9,752 nt of DNA, taken from assembly GCA_030523385.1 (NCBI GenBank), contig JAUNIV010000074.1:1-9752 (forward strand), read 5' to 3'. The notes beneath the pieces were generated by a model, which was given only the letters and a program-made list of their open reading frames with translations, was not told where the DNA came from and searched no databases. Numbering within the stretch: the stretch's first letter is position 1; each line of letters begins with the position of its first letter. Positions 1 to 6,543 of the stretch are shown one piece after another. The position numbers and the translations under genes are program-made. Source of the DNA: Bacteroidales bacterium (GTDB lineage: Bacteria; Bacteroidota; Bacteroidia; Bacteroidales; Bacteroidaceae).

Positions 1-1
1 C

Positions 2-328
2 AATTCCATCAAATACTCCGGTACGGAGGTAGATATTCTCCTTTCCTCTGCCTGCACATCGGAGGGTATATATATAATAAAGGTAAAGGACAACGGATTG
101 GGCATTCCGCTGAAAGACCAAAGCCGTATCTTCGAGAAATATGAGCGTGCCGCTGCCGCCACACGCAGCCGCAACGGCGGAGCATCGGGATTCGGATTGG
201 GACTGAACTATGTGCTTCGCGTGGCCGAAGCCCATGGCGGTACGGTGGGAGTGGAAAGCATTGAAGGAGAATACAGCGAGTTCAGCATCTTCCTGCCTGC
301 CCGTCCGGACGAAACAAGAAAAGAATAA
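2..328 (+). CDS. Sensor histidine kinase, C-terminal ATP-binding domain (5' truncated)
   Basis: This is the last 108 codons of a two-component sensor kinase; the start, sensor region and phospho-accepting His box lie left of the window. What remains is the HATPase_c (GHKL) fold that binds ATP and phosphorylates the kinase His, which then passes phosphate to the partner regulator. The boxes appear in order: an N box (NSIKYS) at the first residues, a G1 box (DNGLGIP) near residues 30-36, an F box (IFEKYERA) and a G2 box (GFGLGLNYV). The C-terminal strands (GGTVGVES, then FSIFLP) are typical of the domain end. The protein stops soon after the domain, so no receiver or DNA-binding domain is fused here: a classical kinase rather than a Bacteroides hybrid one. 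The stop is 5 nt before the response regulator start, so the two are almost certainly cotranscribed partners. The signal sensed cannot be inferred. Confidence 0.93.
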   Translation, partial: NSIKYSGTEVDILLSSACTSEGIYIIKVKDNGLGIPLKDQSRIFEKYERAAAATRSRNGGASGFGLGLNYVLRVAEAHGGTVGVESIEGEYSEFSIFLPARPDETRKE

Positions 329-333
329 AGCCT

Positions 334-1050
334 ATGATAAAGTTACTGCTGGTAGAAGACGATGCCAATCTGTGCTACATCATCCGTGGTGGATTGGAAG
401 ACATGATAGGCGGCTATGAGGTCATTACCGCTGCCAATGGAGAAGAAGGACTGGCCGTGTGGAAGGAACAACAGCCCGACGTCATTGTGTCGGACATAGA
501 AATGCCCGTCATGGATGGTTATGAAATGGTGCGTCGCATCCGCCAGACCGACGACGATACGCCTATCGTGTTTACTTCGGGACGTGTATCACCCAAAGAT
601 GTGGTGAAAGGTTATGAGTTGGGTATCAACAATTACATCAAGAAGCCTTTCCTTGCCGAAGAGCTGGATGCCCACATCGGTGCCCTGCTGAAAATGAAAC
701 AAGGACAACCCACCAAAGACGAAAGCGAACGCTATCGCATAGGCACCCACTATCTGTTTGATGCTGCCCATGCCGTGCTGAACCATACCGACGGCACTCG
801 CCAGACCTTGACAGAGCGCGAAGCCCGGCTTCTGCAAATGCTTTGCAAGAAGAAGAACGAGGTAGTGAAACGCGAAGCTATCCTTTCGCAGCTATGGAAC
901 ACGGAAGAAGATTTCTTTGCCTCCCGCAGCTTAGACGTGTTCGTGTCACGGCTCCGCAAACTCTTTGCCAACGACGGGCAGGTGCAGATTCAGACGGTGA
1001 AGGGAGTTGGATTGTGCTTGAAAGACCAACGAGATAAACAGGCATTATGA
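334..1050 (+). CDS. OmpR/PhoB-family response regulator
   Basis: A 238-residue cytoplasmic DNA-binding regulator, the usual length for this family. The receiver domain covers about residues 1-120: acidic pocket E8-D9-D10, phosphoacceptor D54 (in VSDIEMP), the switch residue region T81-S82, and K104 in IKKPF. A linker of about 12 residues leads to a winged-helix effector domain (about 134-232), with the TLTEREARLLQML entry, the recognition-helix segment SRSLDVFVSRLRKL and the wing TVKGVGLCL, where most relatives read TVRGVGYRL. It starts 5 nt after the upstream kinase stop, so the kinase is its likely phosphodonor. It does not match the RprY sequence as I remember it, so I give no symbol. Target genes are unknown. 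A small-RNA unit on the opposite strand converges on its 3' end, only 13 nt beyond the stop. Confidence 0.95.
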   Translation: MIKLLLVEDDANLCYIIRGGLEDMIGGYEVITAANGEEGLAVWKEQQPDVIVSDIEMPVMDGYEMVRRIRQTDDDTPIVFTSGRVSPKDVVKGYELGINNYIKKPFLAEELDAHIGALLKMKQGQPTKDESERYRIGTHYLFDAAHAVLNHTDGTRQTLTEREARLLQMLCKKKNEVVKREAILSQLWNTEEDFFASRSLDVFVSRLRKLFANDGQVQIQTVKGVGLCLKDQRDKQAL

Positions 1051-1063
1051 GACGTATAGGCAT

Positions 1064-1088
1064 AAAAAAAGGAGTACCGCTGTACTCC
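1064..1088 (-). terminator. Intrinsic terminator ending the predicted small RNA
   Basis: On the minus strand a perfect 7-bp stem GGAGTAC / GTACTCC (1088-1082 with 1077-1071) closes a 4-nt loop and is followed at once by seven T residues (1070-1064). This is a textbook Rho-independent terminator for leftward transcription. Read on the plus strand the A tract precedes the stem and no T run follows, so it should be weak or inactive for the response regulator mRNA. Confidence 0.8.
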
Positions 1089-1127
1089 AACCTTTGTTAA
1101 CCTTAAATCTAATACTATGAAAAACAC
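1064..1127 (-). ncRNA. Predicted small RNA of about 60-65 nt, antisense-oriented
   Basis: A compact transcription unit is readable on the minus strand: a consensus Bacteroidota promoter (1132-1162), a body of about 38 nt, then an intrinsic terminator (1064-1088). The predicted RNA begins near 1125-1128 and ends in the T tract at 1064-1070. It has no ATG-started ORF of any length. The body contains a short repeat (AAGGTTAAC followed by AAAGGTTGG) just before the terminator stem. It converges on the response regulator gene and ends 13 nt past that gene's stop, so it could base-pair with the 3' untranslated part of the kinase-regulator mRNA, or act in trans. I recall similar text recurring in Bacteroides intergenic regions, but this is an unverified memory. 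The exact 5' end is inferred from promoter spacing. Confidence 0.66.
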
Positions 1128-1131
1128 ATTG

Positions 1132-1162
1132 CAAAGGTACGGACTTTTTGCTTATCTGCAAA
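1132..1162 (-). promoter_or_regulatory. Bacteroidota-type promoter for the minus-strand small RNA
   Basis: Read on the minus strand there is TTTG (positions 1162-1159), a 19-nt spacer, then TACCTTTG (1139-1132). This matches both elements of the Bacteroides primary-sigma promoter (-33 TTTG, -7 TAnnTTTG) at the expected spacing, and it is the best promoter match in the window. Transcription should start a few bases further, near 1125-1128, and run leftward into the terminator at 1088-1064. No protein gene lies in that direction before the convergent regulator gene. Confidence 0.72.
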
Positions 1163-1175
1163 TAATACAAGCAGA

Positions 1176-1199
1176 AAAGCATGTTTTATAACATGTTTT
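1176..1199. repeat. Dyad upstream of the small-RNA promoter
   Basis: CATGTT (1180-1185), a 4-nt spacer and AACATG (1190-1195) form a perfect 6-bp inverted repeat. With one G-T pair and three A-T pairs the stem extends to 1176-1199 on the plus strand. It sits about 14-17 nt upstream of the -33 element of the minus-strand promoter, so it could be an operator. It could also be a weak AT-rich terminator for the response regulator mRNA. Nothing in the sequence decides between these. Confidence 0.3.
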
Positions 1200-1266
1200 A
1201 GCAAAAATGTTCTCCTTGTTAAGATTTAGAAACAGAATTATCAACATTTGCAATTCAGATTCTATT

Positions 1267-1776
1267 ATGAGAAGCATTCATACCGCAGCATTTTTATTCT
1301 TTTTACTGTTGCTTCCGCTTTCTTTGAAAGCCACGTCATTGGCAAGTGATTTCATTTATATAGATGGAGAAAGGTGGAATTTACTTTGGAAGCCTATATA
1401 CGAAGACAGCGCATTGGCCAAAAGGCTCATAGAGTTTCTGCCCAAAGAGCGTACTGTTTCTACGGCCGATGTGCATGGCTTCACAGCCCACTGGATAATC
1501 AAAGATGGGTACTTATACTTGCAAAAGATAGAAATATGCAGATTAGATCAGGGGAAAGAACCTCTGTTCTTTGATGTGGATGAATTGAAGGAAGTATTTG
1601 CACCCTATTACAAACATGGAAGAATCTGTGCCCGATGGTTCAGTGGAGAACTTAGGGCAGGCAGGGGCAAAATCATTAGAAATCAGCTTCTCGGCTTTGA
1701 TAGGGATCAGGAAGAGGAGTGTATCATGAAAGTGAAGAAAGGGAAAATAATCAGGAAACGGGTATATCGGAATTAA
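1267..1776 (+). CDS. Small exported protein of unknown function
   Basis: I recognise no named domain. The reading frame is open from an ATG at 1207, but I prefer the ATG at 1267 (169 residues): from there the protein begins with a clean signal peptide, MRSIH then a hydrophobic stretch to about residue 19, with likely cleavage near residues 22-26. The longer form would bury this behind 20 polar residues. No lipobox Cys is seen, so a soluble periplasmic or secreted protein is expected. The mature part looks like beta-strands with a repeated aromatic pattern (IYIDGERWNLLW, then GFTAHWIIKDGYLYL) and a motif around residues 111-135 (FAPYYKHGRICARWFSGEL). The C terminus is strongly basic. It resembles uncharacterised Bacteroidales proteins known to me only by pattern. 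A partial promoter -7 match (AACATTTG, 1243-1250) lies 16 nt upstream of this start. It is monocistronic and convergent with pfkA. Confidence 0.7.
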   Translation: MRSIHTAAFLFFLLLLPLSLKATSLASDFIYIDGERWNLLWKPIYEDSALAKRLIEFLPKERTVSTADVHGFTAHWIIKDGYLYLQKIEICRLDQGKEPLFFDVDELKEVFAPYYKHGRICARWFSGELRAGRGKIIRNQLLGFDRDQEEECIMKVKKGKIIRKRVYRN

Positions 1777-1894
1777 TTGCGTCTTTCCCGTTTCAAGATG
1801 CAATCCGACGGAGCTTTACTGATTGCCATATTGAAATCTTTCTAAACTCTTCGGAAAAAGTGGTTGATGGCAACAGAGTTGTATAGAACAAGTC

Positions 1895-1924
1895 AGGCGG
1901 CTGCATAAGCCGTAGCAACCGCCT
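1895..1924. terminator. Possible terminator hairpin between convergent genes
   Basis: AGGCGG (1895-1900) pairs with CCGCCT (1919-1924). Inside, TGC pairs with GCA after one mismatch, leaving a 10-nt loop. It is the strongest GC-rich stem in the 170-nt gap between the convergent small exported-protein gene and pfkA, and lies 22 nt beyond the pfkA stop. Neither side has a run of T residues, so intrinsic termination would be weak; it may only stabilise 3' ends. Confidence 0.4.
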
Positions 1925-1946
1925 TGTATGGTCATTTATATAAGCC

Positions 1947-2954
1947 TTATCCGAAGCAAATCCCCATCCGCTTGCCTTGCACTATCAGGTCATGGTCTTC
2001 GTTTACCAACTTGAGCTTGCCGGCCACTTCCTCCAATGGAATGGAACCGATATCAGAACCTTGCAGGGAAACCATCCGTCCGAACTGTCCCGTAGCAATC
2101 AGTTCGGTGGCATGTCCACCCATGCGGGTAGCCAGGTTGCGGTCGAATGCCGTGGGCGAACCGCCGCGCTGAATGTAGCCTAATACCGTTTCGCGTGTCT
2201 CAAAGCCCGTTTCATATTCTATCTCTTGCGCAATGTATTCGGCTGCTTTCTTACCGTCGGCTGTGCGGATGCCCTCTGCCACTACCACGATGGAGTAAGT
2301 CTTTCCTTTCTTCAGACGCTCGATGATGACATTGCCTATGTTGTGAATGTCGTAGGGAAGTTCGGGTATCAGAATCACGTCACCGCCTCCGGCCATGCCG
2401 GAATATAAGGCTATCCATCCGGCCTTGTGTCCCATGACTTCAATCACCATGACTCGCTGGTGCGAACTGGCAGTGGAGTGCAGGCGGTCTATGGCATCGG
2501 TAGCAATGGTCACGGCAGAATCAAATCCGAACGAAACGTCTGTGCCCCATACGTCGTTGTCGATAGTCTTAGGCACGGAGATTACGTTTACGCCTGCCTG
2601 CGCCAGTTTGGCTGCCGTCTTTTGCGTGCCGTTGCCGCCTATACATACGATGCAGTCCAGACCCAAGTCGTGAATATTCTTCAACATCAAGGCCGGTTTG
2701 TCTTCCGAAGAAGAGGAACGTTTCTTGAACGGTTTCTCGCGGGAAGTGCCCAAAATGGTACCGCCTAAGTTCAACAGACCGGACAAAGATTTCTCCGTCA
2801 GTTGCTCTACGTCATTGTCCAACAGTCCTCGGAATCCGCTGCGTATTCCGAATACTTCCATCCCATAATGGTTGATTGCTGTTTTACAAACTCCTCTGAT
2901 AGTGGCGTTTATTCCGGGACAGTCCCCGCCTGATGTCAATATTCCTATCTTCAT
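1947..2954 (-). CDS. pfkA: 6-phosphofructokinase, mixed Gly/Lys active-site type
   Basis: Cytoplasmic glycolytic enzyme that phosphorylates fructose 6-phosphate at C1. It has 335 residues, near the usual short PFK length. Motifs: the phosphate-donor loop GGDCPGIN (9-16), GTSREKPF (69-76), GGNGT (106-110), PKTIDND (128-134) with catalytic base D132, SSHQR (R167), EVMGHKAGW (172-180), VAEG (E227), and ETRETVLGYIQRGGSP with R254 and R263. In E. coli PfkA terms, position 104 is Gly (ATP type) while position 124 is Lys (typical of PPi enzymes). This pairing fits the mixed-substrate group III PFKs, so the donor, ATP or PPi, is not certain from sequence. Asn108 stands where E. coli has Mg-binding Asp103; I believe this is a trait of the Bacteroides subfamily. 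It has its own promoter in the gap shared with the divergent GH3 gene. Confidence 0.95.
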   Translation of the reverse strand: MKIGILTSGGDCPGINATIRGVCKTAINHYGMEVFGIRSGFRGLLDNDVEQLTEKSLSGLLNLGGTILGTSREKPFKKRSSSSEDKPALMLKNIHDLGLDCIVCIGGNGTQKTAAKLAQAGVNVISVPKTIDNDVWGTDVSFGFDSAVTIATDAIDRLHSTASSHQRVMVIEVMGHKAGWIALYSGMAGGGDVILIPELPYDIHNIGNVIIERLKKGKTYSIVVVAEGIRTADGKKAAEYIAQEIEYETGFETRETVLGYIQRGGSPTAFDRNLATRMGGHATELIATGQFGRMVSLQGSDIGSIPLEEVAGKLKLVNEDHDLIVQGKRMGICFG

Positions 2955-2983
2955 GGCCTTTGATGTTAAGTTGTATGCGACCG

Positions 2984-2991
2984 TAAAGATA
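2984..2991 (-). promoter_or_regulatory. Probable -7 element of the pfkA promoter
   Basis: On the minus strand TATCTTTA (2991-2984) matches the Bacteroidota -7 consensus TAnnTTTG in all but the last base. It would start transcription near 2978-2980, giving a leader of about 25 nt before the pfkA ATG at 2954. The -33 region is only T-rich (TTTC/TTCT near the right distance), so the call rests on the -7 box and its position. Confidence 0.42.
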
Positions 2992-3063
2992 ACAAAAAAT
3001 AAAAGTAATGCAGAAAACTATAAAAAAAATAATTTAATCAACTGTTATAATATAGAAATAAGC

Positions 3064-3071
3064 TATTTTTG
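3064..3071 (+). promoter_or_regulatory. Probable -7 element of the GH3 operon promoter
   Basis: TATTTTTG matches TAnnTTTG exactly, followed by GC as is common at Bacteroides starts. Transcription should begin near 3076-3078, a leader of about 22 nt before the ATG at 3099. The -33 position reads ACTG (3041-3044), only a partial match at 19-nt spacing. This divergent gap of 144 nt is very AT-rich and serves pfkA on the other strand. Confidence 0.58.
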
Positions 3072-3098
3072 CACGACGTAACGAATGGTATATAAAAA

Positions 3099-4604
3099 AT
3101 GAATTCGACCAAACTGATTAGTACATTATTCAAACCCAGACAGCAAGCGACAGCCTTGTATGAGACTCAGGCTGAGGCGTTGCAGGATAAAGTGTTTTCC
3201 CGTCTGATTCGGGACGCAGCTCATACGGAGTGGGGATTGAAATATGACTATAAAAACATAAAAGATTATGGCGACTTCCGGCGCGTGCCCATACAGACGT
3301 ATGAAGATATCAAACCCTACGTGGAGCGCATGCGCAGGGGAGAGAAGAACGTGTTGTGGCACGGCGAAGTGAAATGGTTTGCCAAGTCGTCGGGCACAAC
3401 GAACGACAAGAGCAAATTCATCCCCGTCAGCAAGGAAGGACTGCATGACATCCATTATGCAGGCGGCAAGGATGCAGTGGCACTCTACTTGCAACAGAAC
3501 CCCGACAGCCGTTTCTTTTCGGGCAAAGGACTGATATTGGGAGGAAGCCATGCACCCAATTATAATGTAAGCCACAGCTTAGTGGGCGACCTTTCGGCCA
3601 TCCTGATAGAAAACATCACGCCTTTGGTCAATCTGATTCGGGTGCCCGACAAGAAGATTGCTTTGCTGTCTGACTTTGAGGAGAAGATGGAACGGATTGC
3701 CCGTTGCACCATGAACCGGAACGTGACCAACCTTTCGGGAGTACCCTCGTGGATGTTGGCGGTAGTGAAACGGGTAATGGAACTCAAGGGAACAGACAAT
3801 CTGGCCGAAGTGTGGCCCAATCTGGAAGTGTTCTTCCATGGCGGTGTGGCCTTCACGCCCTATCGCGAACAGTATAAGCAGATTATACGCAGCGACAAGA
3901 TGCACTACATGGAGACCTACAATGCCAGCGAAGGTTTCTTCGGACTGCAAAACGACTTGCACGACCCTGCCATGATGCTTATGATAGACTATGGTGTGTT
4001 CTATGAGTTCATTCCGATGGAAGACATCGAACTGGAGAATCCCCGTATCGTGCCTTTGGCAGACGTGGAGCTGAACAAGAATTATGCCATGGTCATCAGC
4101 ACTTCGTGCGGTTTGTGGCGATACATGATAGGCGACACGGTGAAGTTCGTAAACAAGCATCCCTACAAGTTTGTCATTACGGGGCGTACCAAGCACTTTA
4201 TCAATGCCTTTGGCGAGGAATTAATGGTGGACAACGCAGAGCAAGGACTGAAAAGAGCCTGCGAACTGACCGGAGCACAGATAGCCGACTATTCCGCTGC
4301 TCCTGTTTTCATGGATGCCAATGCCAAATGCCGTCACCAGTGGTTGATAGAATTTGCCGTGATGCCGGACTCTTTAGAGAAGTTTAGCACGGCTCTTGAC
4401 ACATCTTTACAACAAATTAACTCCGATTACGAAGCCAAACGACATAAAAACATTACCTTGCAGCCCTTAGAAGTGATTGTGGCAAGGCAGGGACTTTTTC
4501 ACGACTGGCTGAAGGAAAAAGGAAAGTTAGGCGGACAGCATAAAGTGCCCCGACTGAGCAACACGCGCGATTATATAGAAGAAATGCTAAGCTTGAACCG
4601 TTAA
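3099..4604 (+). CDS. GH3 family acyl-adenylating enzyme
   Basis: A 501-residue cytoplasmic member of the GH3 (auxin-responsive GH3) branch of the adenylate-forming superfamily. Studied plant GH3 enzymes activate a carboxylate with ATP and transfer the acyl group to an amino acid. Visible motifs: ATP-phosphate loop SSGTTNDKSKFIP (97-109); GLILGGSHAP (144-153); the FFHGGVAFTPY segment (245-255); adenine-binding YNASEG (274-279), the counterpart of YxASE; RYMIGDTVKF (341-350) with the ribose-binding Asp346; TGRTKHFINAFGEEL (361-375) at the hinge; and a C-terminal lid ending LGGQHKVPRLSN (477-488) with candidate catalytic Lys. All core motifs are intact, so it is probably active. Substrates are unknown; a fatty or aromatic acid joined to an amino acid is a reasonable guess only. 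It is first in a three-gene operon: the stop is 4 nt before the next start. Confidence 0.93.
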   Translation: MNSTKLISTLFKPRQQATALYETQAEALQDKVFSRLIRDAAHTEWGLKYDYKNIKDYGDFRRVPIQTYEDIKPYVERMRRGEKNVLWHGEVKWFAKSSGTTNDKSKFIPVSKEGLHDIHYAGGKDAVALYLQQNPDSRFFSGKGLILGGSHAPNYNVSHSLVGDLSAILIENITPLVNLIRVPDKKIALLSDFEEKMERIARCTMNRNVTNLSGVPSWMLAVVKRVMELKGTDNLAEVWPNLEVFFHGGVAFTPYREQYKQIIRSDKMHYMETYNASEGFFGLQNDLHDPAMMLMIDYGVFYEFIPMEDIELENPRIVPLADVELNKNYAMVISTSCGLWRYMIGDTVKFVNKHPYKFVITGRTKHFINAFGEELMVDNAEQGLKRACELTGAQIADYSAAPVFMDANAKCRHQWLIEFAVMPDSLEKFSTALDTSLQQINSDYEAKRHKNITLQPLEVIVARQGLFHDWLKEKGKLGGQHKVPRLSNTRDYIEEMLSLNR

Positions 4605-4608
4605 GAAC

Positions 4609-6543
4609 ATGAATTGGAAAAAACATAAGTTACCTTTTATACTGGTGTTGCTGATACTGGTCTATGCTTGTGCCAGCACAAACTCCGGCATGCCGGACGG
4701 TGGTCCGTATGACGAAGAACCGCCAAAGTTTGTCAGAAGCACCCCTAAGCCCTACAATACCGACAGCAAGGAAAAGAAGATAACCATCGAGTTCGATGAA
4801 ATTGTCACATTGGACAAGCCTGCCGAGAAAATCGTGGTATCTCCTCCCCAACTGGAACAGCCGGACATCAAGGCCAGCGGAAGAAAGATAGTCGTCAGCC
4901 TGATAGACTCTTTGAAGCCGGAAACCACTTACACCGTGGACTTCTCTGATGCCATCGTAGATAACAATGAAGGCAACCCGTTGGGTAACTTCACCTTCAC
5001 GTTCTCTACCGGCAATGTCATCGATACGCTGGAGGTGGCAGGCACCGTATTGGGAGCTGCCGACCTGGAACCCGTGAAAGGCATCATGGTGGGACTGCAC
5101 TCCGACCTGAACGACAGTGCTTTCCAAAAGAAACCCTTCGACCGTGTGTCGCGCACAGACAGTCGCGGGCATTTCATTATCCGCGGAGTGGCACCGGGCA
5201 AGTATCGCATCTATGCGCTGATGGACGGCAACCAGAACTACCTGTATGACTCAAAGACCGAAATGATAGCCTTTTCCGACTCCATCATCATCCCGTCTAT
5301 GGAACCGGCCATGAGGCAAGACACCTTGTGGAAGGATTCACTCACCATAGACACCATCAAGAGCGTGGGCTATACCCGCTTCCTGCCCGATGACGTGGTG
5401 CTTCGTGCCTTCAAGGGCCTCAACACCCGTCAGTATCTCAGCAAGAGCGAACGCGACAAGGAGAACCATTTCATTCTGGCATTCAGTGCCAAAGCCGATA
5501 CATTGCCCACGCTGAAAGGACTGAACTTCGACGAGAAGGACGCTTTCATCATCGAGAACAGACCGGGCAATGACTCCATCTGCTACTGGATTAAAGACTC
5601 GTTGGTGTATCAGAAAGATACCCTGGAAATACAGTTGGACTATCTCTATACAGACACGTTGGACCAACTGGTGCCCAAGACCGATACCATCTTCTTAGCC
5701 AACAAGACGACTAAGGAACAACGCGAGAAGATGCAGAAAAAGCTGGCTGAAGAGAAAGAAAAAGAGCGTAAGAAGAAGGAAAAGAAAGGCGACACGCTGA
5801 CGGTGGAACCCACCAAGTTCCTCACCATGAATGTGGATGCCCCTTCGGCTTTTGATATTTACAAGAATATCTATCTCTCGTTCGAGGAACCTTTGGCAAG
5901 CATCGACACATCCGCCATCCACATGGAAGTCAAGGTGGACAGCCTTTGGGAGGAAACACCTTTCTTGTTCATGGCAGATTCATTGGCGCATCGCCAGTAT
6001 CAGATTTTGGCCGAATGGGAGCCCGAAAAGGAATATCAGCTGTCCATTGACTCCATGGCCTTTGTCGGTTTATACGGACTGCACACGGACAAGGTGAAAC
6101 AAACCATCAAAGTAAAGAAGCTGGATGAGTATGGCACTTTGCTGCTGAATATAAAAGGAGCAGACACGGAAAGTGCCATCGTGGAACTATTGGACAACGG
6201 CGGAAAGGTGTTGCGCCAGCAACCGGTGACATCCGAAGGAACGGCCGATTTCTATTTCCTGAATCCCGGCACCAAGTATTACATCCGGATGTTCAACGAC
6301 CGGAATCACAACGGAGTGTGGGACACCGGCGACTTTGGACAAGGCATACAGCCCGAAGAAGTTTTCTATTTCCCCAAGGTGTGGGAGATGAAAGCCAACT
6401 TCGAGTTTGAAGAGACATGGGACATCCATGCCATCCCGGCAGAAAGACAAAAGCTGGATGAAATAAAGAAGCAGAAGCCGGAAGAGGCCAAAAAGATACA
6501 AGACCGAAACAAAGAAAGAGCTAAAAAACTGGGTAGATCATGA
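4609..6543 (+). CDS. Ig-like (Big_5) domain lipoprotein
   Basis: A 644-residue envelope lipoprotein. The signal peptide ends in VYAC with lipidation expected on Cys21; no acidic surface-export tag follows the Cys, so it may face the periplasm. An SbsA-type Ig-like domain (Big_5) fits residues 38-135 (start PPKFVRSTPKP, end GNFTFTFSTG). A carboxypeptidase-regulatory-like beta domain follows (about 140-225, VAGTV... DSRGHFIIRGVAPGKYRIYAL). Residues 366-394 are a very charged Lys/Glu helix. A second Ig-like stretch lies at 400-505 and a second small beta domain at 508-600. Two Ca-loop-like motifs occur at the same place in both small beta domains: D206-N208-N210-D214 and D564-N566-N568-D572. The tail (610-644) is a basic helix. 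It starts 4 nt after the GH3 stop and overlaps the next gene by 4 nt, so it is translationally linked to both. The function is unknown; a structural or binding role at the outer membrane is likely. Confidence 0.88.
   Translation: MNWKKHKLPFILVLLILVYACASTNSGMPDGGPYDEEPPKFVRSTPKPYNTDSKEKKITIEFDEIVTLDKPAEKIVVSPPQLEQPDIKASGRKIVVSLIDSLKPETTYTVDFSDAIVDNNEGNPLGNFTFTFSTGNVIDTLEVAGTVLGAADLEPVKGIMVGLHSDLNDSAFQKKPFDRVSRTDSRGHFIIRGVAPGKYRIYALMDGNQNYLYDSKTEMIAFSDSIIIPSMEPAMRQDTLWKDSLTIDTIKSVGYTRFLPDDVVLRAFKGLNTRQYLSKSERDKENHFILAFSAKADTLPTLKGLNFDEKDAFIIENRPGNDSICYWIKDSLVYQKDTLEIQLDYLYTDTLDQLVPKTDTIFLANKTTKEQREKMQKKLAEEKEKERKKKEKKGDTLTVEPTKFLTMNVDAPSAFDIYKNIYLSFEEPLASIDTSAIHMEVKVDSLWEETPFLFMADSLAHRQYQILAEWEPEKEYQLSIDSMAFVGLYGLHTDKVKQTIKVKKLDEYGTLLLNIKGADTESAIVELLDNGGKVLRQQPVTSEGTADFYFLNPGTKYYIRMFNDRNHNGVWDTGDFGQGIQPEEVFYFPKVWEMKANFEFEETWDIHAIPAERQKLDEIKKQKPEEAKKIQDRNKERAKKLGRS

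Noticed and set aside
1090..1138. Inverted repeat ACCTTTG / CAAAGGT as an RNA attenuator
   Set aside because: The right arm is the -7 box of the minus-strand promoter and is not within the predicted RNA. The 35-nt loop makes it a poor hairpin.
1117..1191. A 24-codon plus-strand ORF starting MKNTLQRYGLF
   Set aside because: It overlaps the complement of the minus-strand promoter and small RNA, which explain its conserved-looking sequence. It has no promoter of its own and no homologous peptide that I can name.
3579..4196. A 205-codon ORF on the minus strand
   Set aside because: It lies wholly inside the GH3 gene, whose conserved motifs fix the coding strand; it is a shadow of codon bias.
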